DNA of 64,000 nucleotides from Jejuia sp043557195. Its GTDB lineage: Bacteria; Bacteroidota; Bacteroidia; Flavobacteriales; Flavobacteriaceae. The stretch covers positions 1,240,001 through 1,304,000 of the forward strand of contig CP121314.1 in the NCBI GenBank assembly GCA_043557195.1. The letters run 5' to 3'. Shown one piece after another: positions 36,442-44,286 of this stretch. Each line of letters starts with the position of its first letter. Positions within the stretch are counted from its first letter, which is position 1. The position numbers and the translations under genes were made by a program. The notes below the pieces were generated by a model that saw only the letters and a list, made by a program, of their open reading frames with translations, ran no database searches and had not been told where the DNA came from.

Positions 36442-36759
36442 TTAATTTTGTGATTTTACTTTTATCTTTTTTGGCGGAATTACTGAAGGCGCCAACCCCT
36501 TTTCTTTCATTTTTGCCACTACGGCAGATTCCATTTTCAGCTTCATCAATCTAGACCGTCCATCCACAAATGCAGATCGCATTTCCTTCACTTCATTCTC
36601 TAATCGCGCAATCTCATGTACTTTCTCATCCGCACTATGCGAACTCGCAATCATTATAATAGCCAGAACCGAAATAAAAATGATGATGCGCCAGTTTTTA
36701 AACGAATCGTCACTTACCAGAAATGTTCCTTTTAAAATGTTATAGATGTTTTTCTTCAT
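36442..36759 (-). CDS. ftsL: FtsL-like division protein
   Basis: 105 residues. Residues 1-22 are cytoplasmic, a membrane helix spans about 24-42 (IIIFISVLAIIMIASSH), and a short coiled coil follows (EKVHEIARLENEVKEMRSAF, with heptad-like leucine and valine positions). This topology and the place between rsmH and ftsI define FtsL; the sequence is too short for a confident match on its own. FtsL with FtsB/DivIC and FtsQ activates the FtsW-FtsI synthase. No ftsB is in the window. Confidence 0.9.
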   Translation of the reverse strand: MKKNIYNILKGTFLVSDDSFKNWRIIIFISVLAIIMIASSHSADEKVHEIARLENEVKEMRSAFVDGRSRLMKLKMESAVVAKMKEKGLAPSVIPPKKIKVKSQN

Positions 36760-36797
36760 CTTTTATTACCAATTCAGCTAGTTATATTTTATATTTT

Positions 36798-36886
36798 GGG
36801 CGTTCCCCTATCGGGGTCGGGCTTTCACTACTCAATCCCTCCTGCGTCGGGGATTTCAAACATGCCGTTCAATCCCTAACGCGGGT
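36798..36886. repeat. GC-rich structured element in the rsmH-ftsL gap
   Basis: A GC-rich island in an AT-rich 151-bp gap. It has small inverted repeats: CCCC (36805-36808) / GGGG (36813-36816) and AATCCC (36834-36839) / GGGATT (36850-36855), and repeated AATCCCT words at 36834 and 36871. The mix of GGGCGTTCCCC and CGGGCTTTC words looks like a dispersed intergenic repeat common in flavobacterial genomes; that is from memory, not a search. Confidence 0.5.
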
Positions 36887-36910
36887 CTATCAGCCAAAAA
36901 CAGTACTTCA

Positions 36911-37804
36911 CTATAGCTTTTCTGCTACCCTAAGTTTTGCACTGCGCGCTCTATTATTCAACTTTATTTCTTCTTTAGATGGCACTATCAAACCATTCAC
37001 CTTTTTTAACGGCACCTCAAAATTCCCAAACACATCTCTTTCCGGCTCCCCTTCAAATAAGCCGTTTCTTATAAAACGCTTTACCAACCTATCTTCAAGA
37101 GAGTGATAGGATATAAAACTCAAACGCCCACCCGCTTTCAAAATTTCTGGTGTTTGTTGCAAAAATTCCTTTAGTGCTTCAATTTCTTGATTCACCTCAA
37201 TACGTATCGCCTGATATATTTGAGCTAAAATTTTATTCTCATGTCGTGGCGGCAAAAACTTTCGCAACACCTGTTTTAATTGATCACTCGTTACAATTGG
37301 CTCATTTACTCTATGTTCCACAATCAATCTTGCCATTGCTGCCGCAGGTCGCAATTCACCATATTGCGAAAATACTTGTCGCAATTGCTCTTCCTCATAT
37401 TCGTTAACCACATGATATGCTGATAATTCGTTTTGTTGATTCATCCTCATATCTAACTTTGCTTCAAATCGTGTAGAAAACCCTCGTTCTGCAAAATCAA
37501 ACTGATGGGACGACACCCCGAAATCAGCCAAAACACCATCAACTTCCTTTACACCATGAAATCTCAAAAAACGTTTTACATATCTAAAATTTTCATTTAT
37601 TAATGTAAATCGCTCATCATCTAAAGCATTCTCCAATGCATCCTGGTCTTGATCAAAAGCTAACAATCTTCCATCTTCTCCTAACCTACTTAAAATCTCT
37701 TTACTATGTCCACCTCCACCAAAGGTTACATCTACGTAAACACCATCTGGCTTAATATTTAAACCATCAACGGTTTCCTTTAATAAAACTGGATTATGAT
37801 ACAT
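36911..37804 (-). CDS. rsmH: 16S rRNA (cytosine1402-N4)-methyltransferase RsmH
   Basis: 297 residues from ATG 37804 (MYHNPVLLKETVDGL); an ATG at 37816 would add four residues. S-adenosylmethionine-binding methyltransferase acting on C1402 of 16S rRNA. Motifs: VDVTFGGGGHSKEIL (SAM loop), FDQDQDALENA, LADFGVSSHQFDFAERGFS and RMNQ in the middle, and the C-terminal FISYHSLEDRLVKRFIRNG. All are diagnostic. Its start lies within the last codons of mraZ (11-nt overlap), so the two are translationally coupled. Confidence 0.97.
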   Translation of the reverse strand: MYHNPVLLKETVDGLNIKPDGVYVDVTFGGGGHSKEILSRLGEDGRLLAFDQDQDALENALDDERFTLINENFRYVKRFLRFHGVKEVDGVLADFGVSSHQFDFAERGFSTRFEAKLDMRMNQQNELSAYHVVNEYEEEQLRQVFSQYGELRPAAAMARLIVEHRVNEPIVTSDQLKQVLRKFLPPRHENKILAQIYQAIRIEVNQEIEALKEFLQQTPEILKAGGRLSFISYHSLEDRLVKRFIRNGLFEGEPERDVFGNFEVPLKKVNGLIVPSKEEIKLNNRARSAKLRVAEKL

Positions 37805-38261
37805 CGTCACCATCATCTTGCCCCATTACTTCTTCAGCTAAATCAGCAAAATCAAGAGCTGCATCATCAATAGATTGCTCGTACAATGCCGCATCCCAGA
37901 TCTCAATAATATTTATAGAAGGGGAGATTACAATGTCTTTTGAAATATTGGCGAACACCGTTAAATCCTTTGGGATTAACAACCTGCCATTTCCATCTAC
38001 CTCAATAATTCTCGCACCAGCACTAAATCTTCTGATGAAATCGTTATTCTTTTTCTTAAACCTGTTCAGCTTGTTCATTTTTTGCATCAGCAATTGCCAT
38101 TCAGCCATTGGATACAATTCCAAACATTTTTGAAACACAGAGCGTCTCAATACAAATCCATCATCCAAAATAGGCATCAACTGCTTTTTCATACCAGCAG
38201 GAATCATCATACGTCCCTTGGCGTCAACTTTACAATTGTATGTTCCTATTAATGAATGCAC
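37794..38261 (-). CDS. mraZ: Division/cell-wall cluster transcriptional repressor MraZ
   Basis: 155 residues. DNA-binding AbrB-like fold in two copies: first half MHSLIGTYNCKVDAKGR with IPAGMKKQL, second half with SAGARIIEVDGNGRLLIP. Both copies keep the DxxGR-IP pattern of the family. MraZ forms rings and binds short repeats ahead of its own gene. Such repeats are present 45-75 nt upstream of the ATG (38306-38335), so it probably controls the whole dcw transcript, as in E. coli. It is the first gene of the run. Confidence 0.97.
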   Translation of the reverse strand: MHSLIGTYNCKVDAKGRMMIPAGMKKQLMPILDDGFVLRRSVFQKCLELYPMAEWQLLMQKMNKLNRFKKKNNDFIRRFSAGARIIEVDGNGRLLIPKDLTVFANISKDIVISPSINIIEIWDAALYEQSIDDAALDFADLAEEVMGQDDGDDVS

Positions 38262-38293
38262 TGTAACAGATTCAGATTTTGGTGTTTAAGTTT

Positions 38294-38301
38294 CAAATAT
38301 A
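38294..38301 (-). promoter_or_regulatory. Promoter -7 element of the mraZ/dcw transcript
   Basis: Minus strand TATATTTG, a full match to the Bacteroidota TAnnTTTG. It is 33 nt before the ATG, so the leader would be about 25 nt. The -33 position falls inside the MraZ box array. Confidence 0.65.
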
Positions 38302-38305
38302 TCAA

Positions 38306-38335
38306 AATTTACCACGATTTACCACTTTATCCCAC
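38306..38335 (-). promoter_or_regulatory. Putative MraZ operator: three 10-bp-spaced repeats
   Basis: On the minus strand three consecutive 10-nt units carry TGGGA, TGGTA and TGGTA, each separated by 5 nt and on one face of the helix. This is the layout reported for MraZ in E. coli (TGGGN boxes, 5-nt spacers). They start 5 nt upstream of the -7 element and cover the -33 region, so bound MraZ should block RNA polymerase. Confidence 0.75.
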
Positions 38336-38431
38336 TTTTGTTGATAATTTTTCAAATCATTGTGTTTTTAATCCGATTTCAAAGGCACTTTTAACTCCTT
38401 TCACTTTAATTATCAACGGATTAAAAAGTGG
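38332..38431. repeat. Nested inverted repeats in the mraZ/hydrolase divergent region
   Basis: Perfect arms GTTGATAATT (38340-38349) / AATTATCAAC (38408-38417) and TTTTTAATCCG (38365-38375) / CGGATTAAAAA (38417-38427), plus CCACTTTT (38332-38339) / AAAAGTGG (38424-38431). The arms interleave, so alternative folds compete. Confidence 0.65.
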
Positions 38432-38509
38432 AAAAACAACTTATAAACCGGTGTTAACAAGACTGATTTTTAACAGTCATTTTTTAGAAAAAATTAAAAC
38501 TCTTGAAAT

Positions 38510-39142
38510 ATGAATGATTTAACTATATTTGTTTTTGACGAAACGGATGAACTAAGATTAATGGGGGATAGCTTAAGAAAAGAAAAGAACTATAGTTACA
38601 TAGAAGTTGGTGAAGGCACACCTATAATCGTGTTACACGGTTTAATGGGCGGATTGAGTAATTTTGATTCGGTGAAGCATTTTTTCAGTGAAAAAGGTTA
38701 TAAAGTTGTAATTCCTGAATTGCCAATTTACACCATGTCACTTCTTAAGACTAACGTAAAAAGTTTTGCTAAATATCTTCACGACTTTATTGAATTTAAA
38801 GGGTTTGAAGAGGTAATTCTACTCGGGAATTCTTTGGGCGGACACATTGGTTTATATCACACCAAATTGTATCCTGAAAAGATAAAGGGCTTAGTAATTA
38901 CTGGAAGCTCGGGGCTTTATGAAAGCGCCATGGGAAGTGGCTACACAAAGCGCAGCGATTATGAAGTCATCAAAAAGAAAGCTCAAGATGTATTTTACGA
39001 CCCTGAAGTGGCGACCAAAGAGATTGTAGATGAAGTCTCTGAGTTATTTTGGATAGATAAATGCGGCCATGCTGCTATGATGGAACACCCTGATGAATTC
39101 AATAAAATTTTGTACTCGTGGTTATCCGACCGAAAATTATAA
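38510..39142 (+). CDS. Alpha/beta hydrolase
   Basis: 210 residues. The oxyanion loop is HGLMGG (about residues 42-47), the nucleophile elbow is GNSLGGH with Ser near residue 106, and the catalytic His is probably in CGHAAMMEHP near the C-terminus with the acid in an EIVDEVSE or nearby segment. It lacks a signal peptide, so it is cytoplasmic. The substrate cannot be told; the fold covers esterases, thioesterases and C-C hydrolases. It is divergent from mraZ and 27 nt ahead of engB on the same strand, an arrangement probably conserved in flavobacteria. Confidence 0.9.
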   Translation: MNDLTIFVFDETDELRLMGDSLRKEKNYSYIEVGEGTPIIVLHGLMGGLSNFDSVKHFFSEKGYKVVIPELPIYTMSLLKTNVKSFAKYLHDFIEFKGFEEVILLGNSLGGHIGLYHTKLYPEKIKGLVITGSSGLYESAMGSGYTKRSDYEVIKKKAQDVFYDPEVATKEIVDEVSELFWIDKCGHAAMMEHPDEFNKILYSWLSDRKL

Positions 39143-39169
39143 TCGCGGTAATTTCCAAATTCAAATACC

Positions 39170-39769
39170 ATGTTGATTAAATCGGCTGAATTTGTAGTAA
39201 GCAATTCTGATGTAGTAAAGTGCCCAAAAAGTAGTTTGCCGGAATATGCCTTTATTGGTAGAAGTAATGTTGGTAAATCCTCATTAATCAACATGCTTAC
39301 GAGTAGAAAAAACTTAGCCAAAACCTCCGGAAAACCAGGAAAAACGCAATTGATTAATCATTTTTTAATTAATAAAAATTGGCATCTAGTAGATTTACCT
39401 GGTTATGGTTACGCTCGGGTTTCTAAGAGTGCAAAAAAAACGTTTCAAAAGTTTATTACACAATACTTCAGTCATCGTGAGCAATTGGTTACTGCTTTTG
39501 TTTTGGTGGACATCAGACACAAACCACAAACTATTGATTTAGATTTTATGAATTGGCTTGGAGAAAATGGTATTCCGTTTTCAATCATTTTCACAAAAGC
39601 CGATAAACTAAAACCCAAAGCTATTGAAAATCATGTTAATGATTATAAAACTGTAATGCTAGAGTTTTGGGAAGACATGCCTAATCACTTCATCACCTCA
39701 TCTTCTAATAGCATGGGAAAAGATGATGTTTTGGGGTATATTGAGAGGTTAAATAGTGACTTGAAATAG
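39170..39769 (+). CDS. engB: Ribosome biogenesis GTP-binding protein YihA/YsxC (EngB)
   Basis: 199 residues. GTPase needed for late large-subunit assembly. G1 is GRSNVGKSS (about residues 29-37), G3 is DLPGYGYARV, G4 is TKADKL and G5 the TSSSNS end part; the threonine of G2 lies in GKPGKTQLIN. Length and the DLPGYGYA box are specific to the YihA/EngB family. It ends 31 nt before the convergent permease gene. Confidence 0.96.
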   Translation: MLIKSAEFVVSNSDVVKCPKSSLPEYAFIGRSNVGKSSLINMLTSRKNLAKTSGKPGKTQLINHFLINKNWHLVDLPGYGYARVSKSAKKTFQKFITQYFSHREQLVTAFVLVDIRHKPQTIDLDFMNWLGENGIPFSIIFTKADKLKPKAIENHVNDYKTVMLEFWEDMPNHFITSSSNSMGKDDVLGYIERLNSDLK

Positions 39770-39799
39770 CGCTACGCTTCTTGATTTATAAAATTAAAA

Positions 39800-40894
39800 T
39801 TACCCCTTAACATCCAAAGCGTCCCGTAACGCATTTCCAATCAGCATAAATGCCATTACCAAACTCATGATGCAAAGCCCTGGTATCATTGCTAAATAAG
39901 GTTTTCCTAAAATAATATAATTGTAATGATCTTTTATCATAGCACCCCAACTAGCCATTGGGGGTTGTGCGCCAATACCTAAAAAACTTAGTCCGCTTTC
40001 TATTAAAATAGCTGCTGCAAAATTTGCTGCTGAAATTACTATGACGGGTGCCATAATATTAGGTAGAATGTGTTTGGTGATAATCCTATAATCGTTGTAA
40101 CCCAAAGCTCTTGCAGCAGTAACGTATTGCATTTCTTTAGTACTGATAATTTGACCTCGTACCACACGAGCCACCTCAACCCACATAGTTAAACCCACTG
40201 CAATAAATACTTGCCAAAAGCCTTTGCCTAAAGCTAAGGTTATTGCAATAACTAAAAGTAATGTTGGAATAGACCATGTTACGTTGATAATCCACATAAT
40301 TACGGCATCTACTTTTCCTCCGAAGTAACCTGCTAAACTTCCCATGAGTATACCAATGATCAATGAAATAAATACCGCAACAAAACCAATAAAAAATGAA
40401 ATCCTTGCACCAACCAACACGCGACTTAACAAATCGCGCCCGTATTTATCGGTGCCAAACGTAAAGGTCTTCTCTTTTATAAAAGCTTGAGCATCATTAT
40501 TTGGAAAATTAGATAACGATATAGATTTCTCAACACCTTTTAAACCATCTGAAGCATATTCCGTATAGCTTAAAATATTGTTTTCAATTGTATAATTAGA
40601 AATAGGCACTTCAGTATCTGTATTTTTAACACCAAAAAACAATTTATCAAATGTAGTTTGGGTATTTTTTACTTGAGAAGGAATAGTAAGCATCGTCACT
40701 TTAAATCCTGGTGGTTTTGAATGAATAGACAAATGCATTTGATTAGCATACTGCGAATTATCTGGCGCAAACACATAAGCAAAGATTGAAACCAACCCAA
40801 CAAAAACGATAAAGTAGAAACTGAAAACGCCCCAAAAGTTCTTTTTAAACTTTTGGAGCGCCAGTTGTTTTAGTGAGTTTGATGTATTACTCAT
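39800..40894 (-). CDS. ABC transporter permease, DppC/OppC type
   Basis: 364 residues. The N-terminus has a membrane helix (about 23-41), then a long periplasmic part of about 100 residues, then five helices of the permease domain. The permease-ATPase coupling EAA loop is seen in the C-terminal half (EMQYVTAARALGYNDYRIITKHILPNI). FGTDKYGRDLLSRVLVGARISF is the typical oligopeptide-permease C start. Its partner permease, binding protein and ATPases are not next to it. It follows the Prc-type protease by 6 nt on the same strand, so the two are cotranscribed. Substrate, peptide or otherwise, is not known. Confidence 0.9.
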   Translation of the reverse strand: MSNTSNSLKQLALQKFKKNFWGVFSFYFIVFVGLVSIFAYVFAPDNSQYANQMHLSIHSKPPGFKVTMLTIPSQVKNTQTTFDKLFFGVKNTDTEVPISNYTIENNILSYTEYASDGLKGVEKSISLSNFPNNDAQAFIKEKTFTFGTDKYGRDLLSRVLVGARISFFIGFVAVFISLIIGILMGSLAGYFGGKVDAVIMWIINVTWSIPTLLLVIAITLALGKGFWQVFIAVGLTMWVEVARVVRGQIISTKEMQYVTAARALGYNDYRIITKHILPNIMAPVIVISAANFAAAILIESGLSFLGIGAQPPMASWGAMIKDHYNYIILGKPYLAMIPGLCIMSLVMAFMLIGNALRDALDVKG

Positions 40895-40900
40895 TAAACC

Positions 40901-43048
40901 TTAATCTTTTACCTTAGCTACTTTTTTAATACTATACGCCATTTTTAAATCTTCAAGCACGTTTACGGCTTCTTCCACATAAACATCTTGACTCAAACTA
41001 TTATACCATCGCTCACGCTTTTCTTGTAAATTAGTTGTATCACTTGCGAATAACTGCTTTTCAAAACTCGTAGGCAAAAATGTTAAATTGGTTTTGTAAT
41101 TTGAAATTGCATCAAAACGTTTTGCTTCTTCTTCATTTAATTCTATCTGATTTTTATACGTTTCATAATTTAAAGAAAACTCAGTTTCATCTATTTGATT
41201 TTTTACCCATTTCGCATTTTCTTCAATTAATTTTAATTGGCCATTATTACTCATACGCTCTTTACTTTTGCTAATGGCCGAATCATAATCAAAATAATTA
41301 TCCCAAGTTTGGTAATCTGCAGGATCTATTTCATCATATGGTAATGGATTTTCTTTCTCCTTCTCTCCTACTTCAATAAAACTAAAACGCCCAGGCACTT
41401 GCACATCACTCTTTACACCTTCCAATTGTACCGAACCACCGTTAATTCTATAATATTTTTGAGTGGTAAACGCCAATGCACCCAAATCTCCACTAGTATT
41501 ATTTCTAACAATGTTATTAAGATTATATACATTTTGCACTGTTCCTTTTCCATAAGTTTGCTTACTACCAATGATAATAGCGCGCTTATAGTCTTGCATA
41601 GCAGCGGCCATAATTTCAGAAGCCGATGCAGATAACTCATTCACTAATATTACTAGAGGACCATCCCAAGCAATAGATTTATCTCTATCCCTAAGCACTT
41701 CTTTTGGCGCACCAGTAGAGCGCACCTGTACAACTGGACCTTCTTTAATAAAAAGTCCTGCCATATCAACAACCGCTGGTAAAGAGCCTCCTCCATTATT
41801 TCTCAAATCAAGGATTAGACCTTCCATTCCCTCTGCCTTTAAACGCTCTATTTCCTTGCGCACATCAATAGCTGCATTCAGGTTTTTGTAATCTTCAAAA
41901 TCTACATAAAAACGAGGAAGGTTTATAATACCATATTTTTTTTTATCCTTTTCAACTAAAGATGCTTTCGCATAGGTTTCACCTAGCTCTACAACATCTC
42001 TCACTATCGTAACATCTTTAATTGTACCATCAACTTTCTTAATGGTTAGTGTAACCTTTGTTCCTTTTGGTCCTTTTATATATTTTATTGCATCATTAAT
42101 GCGCATACCAACAATATCTATAGCTACTTCTTCATCCTCTTGCTTCACTTTTAAAATAACATCTTCAACTTCAAGTAATTGGCTTCTCCATGCAGGCCCT
42201 CCAGAAATTAACTCTACTATTTTAATATAGTCCATACGCTTTGTTAATCGCGCACCAATACCTTCTAATTTACCAGACATTTGAGTATCAAAATCCTCTT
42301 TACCTTTTGGAGCCAAGTAGTACGTATGGGGATCAAACTCCTCTACAATAGCATTAACATATGTTGAAAACCAATCTTCACGCGTTAAATCATCAATATT
42401 ATCATTAAAGTAGATATTGATAGATTTTAAAGTCGCCTCTCTAGCCTCTTTTTCAATTTCAGCCATAGTTTTCATTACGTAAGAGGGGTCTTTTTCTTTG
42501 GCTTGCATTTCTTGCTGCAAAATATCATCGTAATTTGAAAGTGTGGAGAACTTTAATTGTTTTCTCCAGCGTTCTTTCATTTCCTTTTTGTTGATTACAA
42601 AATCGATTTTATCATAATCTGTATCAAAAGTCTCATCGATAGAATAGTCAAAAGGTTTAGACAATACTTCTTTATATATCTCTTTAGCCTCCTCTATTCG
42701 CTTTATCATACGAGTGTGTACAACATTAAAAAAAGTAATATCAAAAGCTTTTAACTGATCATCAATATTTGTTTTATACTTCTGAAATTCCTTATAATCA
42801 GATTCATAAAAGTAACGCTTAACAGGATCGATACCTTTTATATAATCTTCAAACAATTCTTCTGAGAACTCATCGTTTAGTTTAATCGGATCGAAATGTC
42901 CATTTTGAAGCACATAGGTAATTACCTGTATTAACAATTTATCCTTATCGGTGTCATCAAATGTTTTTGAAGTAAAACTGCAAGAGGCAAAAGCCAATAA
43001 CAGTACCAGTAACAAAACCTTATAATTCTTTTTCATCATATCTTTCAT
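40901..43048 (-). CDS. prc: Carboxy-terminal processing (tail-specific) protease, S41A, Prc type
   Basis: 715 residues. Lipoprotein-like signal with Cys near 23 (LLLAFASC), so it is periplasmic and probably lipid-anchored. Two ATGs a few codons in are alternative starts. The TSP N-terminal region spans about 30-230, the PDZ about 235-325 (EGIGARLT, ISGGPAWRSQ), and the peptidase S41 domain about 350-560. The catalytic serine lies in ELSASASEIMAAAMQDY and the lysine in YGKGTVQ, as in E. coli Prc. A DUF3340-like helical tail closes the protein. Prc trims C-termini of periplasmic proteins, including division and cell-wall enzymes. Confidence 0.95.
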   Translation of the reverse strand: MKDMMKKNYKVLLLVLLLAFASCSFTSKTFDDTDKDKLLIQVITYVLQNGHFDPIKLNDEFSEELFEDYIKGIDPVKRYFYESDYKEFQKYKTNIDDQLKAFDITFFNVVHTRMIKRIEEAKEIYKEVLSKPFDYSIDETFDTDYDKIDFVINKKEMKERWRKQLKFSTLSNYDDILQQEMQAKEKDPSYVMKTMAEIEKEAREATLKSINIYFNDNIDDLTREDWFSTYVNAIVEEFDPHTYYLAPKGKEDFDTQMSGKLEGIGARLTKRMDYIKIVELISGGPAWRSQLLEVEDVILKVKQEDEEVAIDIVGMRINDAIKYIKGPKGTKVTLTIKKVDGTIKDVTIVRDVVELGETYAKASLVEKDKKKYGIINLPRFYVDFEDYKNLNAAIDVRKEIERLKAEGMEGLILDLRNNGGGSLPAVVDMAGLFIKEGPVVQVRSTGAPKEVLRDRDKSIAWDGPLVILVNELSASASEIMAAAMQDYKRAIIIGSKQTYGKGTVQNVYNLNNIVRNNTSGDLGALAFTTQKYYRINGGSVQLEGVKSDVQVPGRFSFIEVGEKEKENPLPYDEIDPADYQTWDNYFDYDSAISKSKERMSNNGQLKLIEENAKWVKNQIDETEFSLNYETYKNQIELNEEEAKRFDAISNYKTNLTFLPTSFEKQLFASDTTNLQEKRERWYNSLSQDVYVEEAVNVLEDLKMAYSIKKVAKVKD

Positions 43049-43208
43049 ATACTAAATAAAAGCTTTTAATTCATTTATCAATTCACTAAATTACTGAAAA
43101 AACCGTGCCATTGAACGGATAAGCAGCTAATTTTTTGTTAAAGCAAACAAAACAAGGCTTTACATAAGAAATTATGTATTTTAGCAGAGCTTTAAATCGC
43201 AGTTATTT

Positions 43209-44000
43209 ATGCCGGAAAAACCCTTGATTTTAGTAACGAATGATGATGGCATTACCGCCCCAGGTATTCGGACTTTAGTTGAAGTAATGCTAACCATTGG
43301 AGATGTGGTTGTGGTAGCTCCTGATAGTCCTCAAAGCGCAAAAGGGCATGCTATAACTGTTGATTCCACGTTATACGTCGAACAAATAGAAGTCCCTGCC
43401 GGAACGCATTTAGAGTACACCTGTTCTGGAACTCCTGCCGACTGTGTAAAACTAGCAGTTAGAGAAATTCTTGATAGACGTCCTGATATTTGTGTGTCTG
43501 GAATCAATCATGGGTCAAATTCTTCCATAAACGTTATTTATTCTGGAACTATGAGTGCTGCTATTGAAGCAGGAATCGAAGGTATTCCAGCCGTTGGCTT
43601 TTCTTTATTAAACTATAAATGGAGTGCAAAATTTGATGCTTGCAAAACTTTTGTAAAAACGATTACAGAAAATGTGTTGCACCATGGTTTAAAAGCAGAT
43701 GTTGTGCTAAATGTGAATATTCCCGATATACCTGAAAAAGATATAAAAGGCATAAAAGTTTGCCGACAAGCACGCGCTAATTGGGTGGAAGAATTTGATA
43801 AACGTAAAAATCCTTCTGGAAGAGATTACTATTGGCTTACAGGCAAGTTTGTTAATTTAGATGGTGGCGAGGATACCGATGAATGGGCTTTAGAAAACAA
43901 TTATGTTTCTGTTGTTCCCGTTCAATTTGATCTTACTGCTCATAGTTTTATACAAAGCTTGAATACATGGAATTTTAATGACATTAAAAAGAATAAATGA
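43209..44000 (+). CDS. surE: 5'/3'-nucleotidase SurE
   Basis: 263 residues. Metal-dependent phosphatase acting on nucleoside monophosphates. The metal site is VTNDDGITAPGI (Asp12-Asp13), with the conserved serine in APDSPQSAKGHAIT and asparagine in SGINHGSNS. Length is normal for the family. It opens a five-gene plus-strand run (surE, small membrane protein, lpxB, NlpC/P60, comEC) and overlaps the next gene by 4 nt. Confidence 0.97.
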   Translation: MPEKPLILVTNDDGITAPGIRTLVEVMLTIGDVVVVAPDSPQSAKGHAITVDSTLYVEQIEVPAGTHLEYTCSGTPADCVKLAVREILDRRPDICVSGINHGSNSSINVIYSGTMSAAIEAGIEGIPAVGFSLLNYKWSAKFDACKTFVKTITENVLHHGLKADVVLNVNIPDIPEKDIKGIKVCRQARANWVEEFDKRKNPSGRDYYWLTGKFVNLDGGEDTDEWALENNYVSVVPVQFDLTAHSFIQSLNTWNFNDIKKNK

Positions 44001-44278
44001 AAAAAGAACTTGTAATAGGCATTCTAGTAGGTTTAGTTGCAAACGCCATAGGATTATTTATAACCGCACACCTTTTAGGTAATGGTGATGATTTTATAAC
44101 AGTTATAAAAGCAGCTTACACAGAAGGCTTTTTAGGAAAACTTATAAGCCTAGGTGCTGTTTTAAACCTTATTGCCTTTTTTATTTTTATAAAGAAAAAG
44201 AAAGATTACCGCGCTAGAGGCGTATTGTTAATTACAGTTTTTATTGCTGTTTTCACGTTTATAATCAAATTATTTTAG
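43997..44278 (+). CDS. Small membrane protein of unknown function
   Basis: 93 residues with three hydrophobic stretches: about 5-26 (VIGILVGLVANAIGLFITA), 45-65 (LISLGAVLNLIAFFIFI) and 73-92 (VLLITVFIAVFTFII), separated by a KKKKDYRARG loop. No known family recognised. The 4-nt overlap with surE and 8-nt gap to lpxB mean it is translated together with both. A role at the inner membrane is likely, but its function is unknown. Confidence 0.85.
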   Translation: MKKELVIGILVGLVANAIGLFITAHLLGNGDDFITVIKAAYTEGFLGKLISLGAVLNLIAFFIFIKKKKDYRARGVLLITVFIAVFTFIIKLF

Positions 44279-44286
44279 CCATCTAA

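Noticed and set aside
36723..37106. Plus-strand open frame of 127 codons across ftsL, the GC-rich gap and rsmH
   Set aside because: It runs antisense to two certain genes and its only non-overlapping part is the repeat-like island; no family motif, signal or ribosome site supports it.
38461..38487. GACTG/CAGTC hairpin followed by T residues upstream of the hydrolase gene
   Set aside because: Only five base pairs; probably chance in AT-rich leader sequence.
43140..43208. Promoter of surE
   Set aside because: TATTTTAG near 43178 has a mismatch in the core TTTG and no suitable -33 element.
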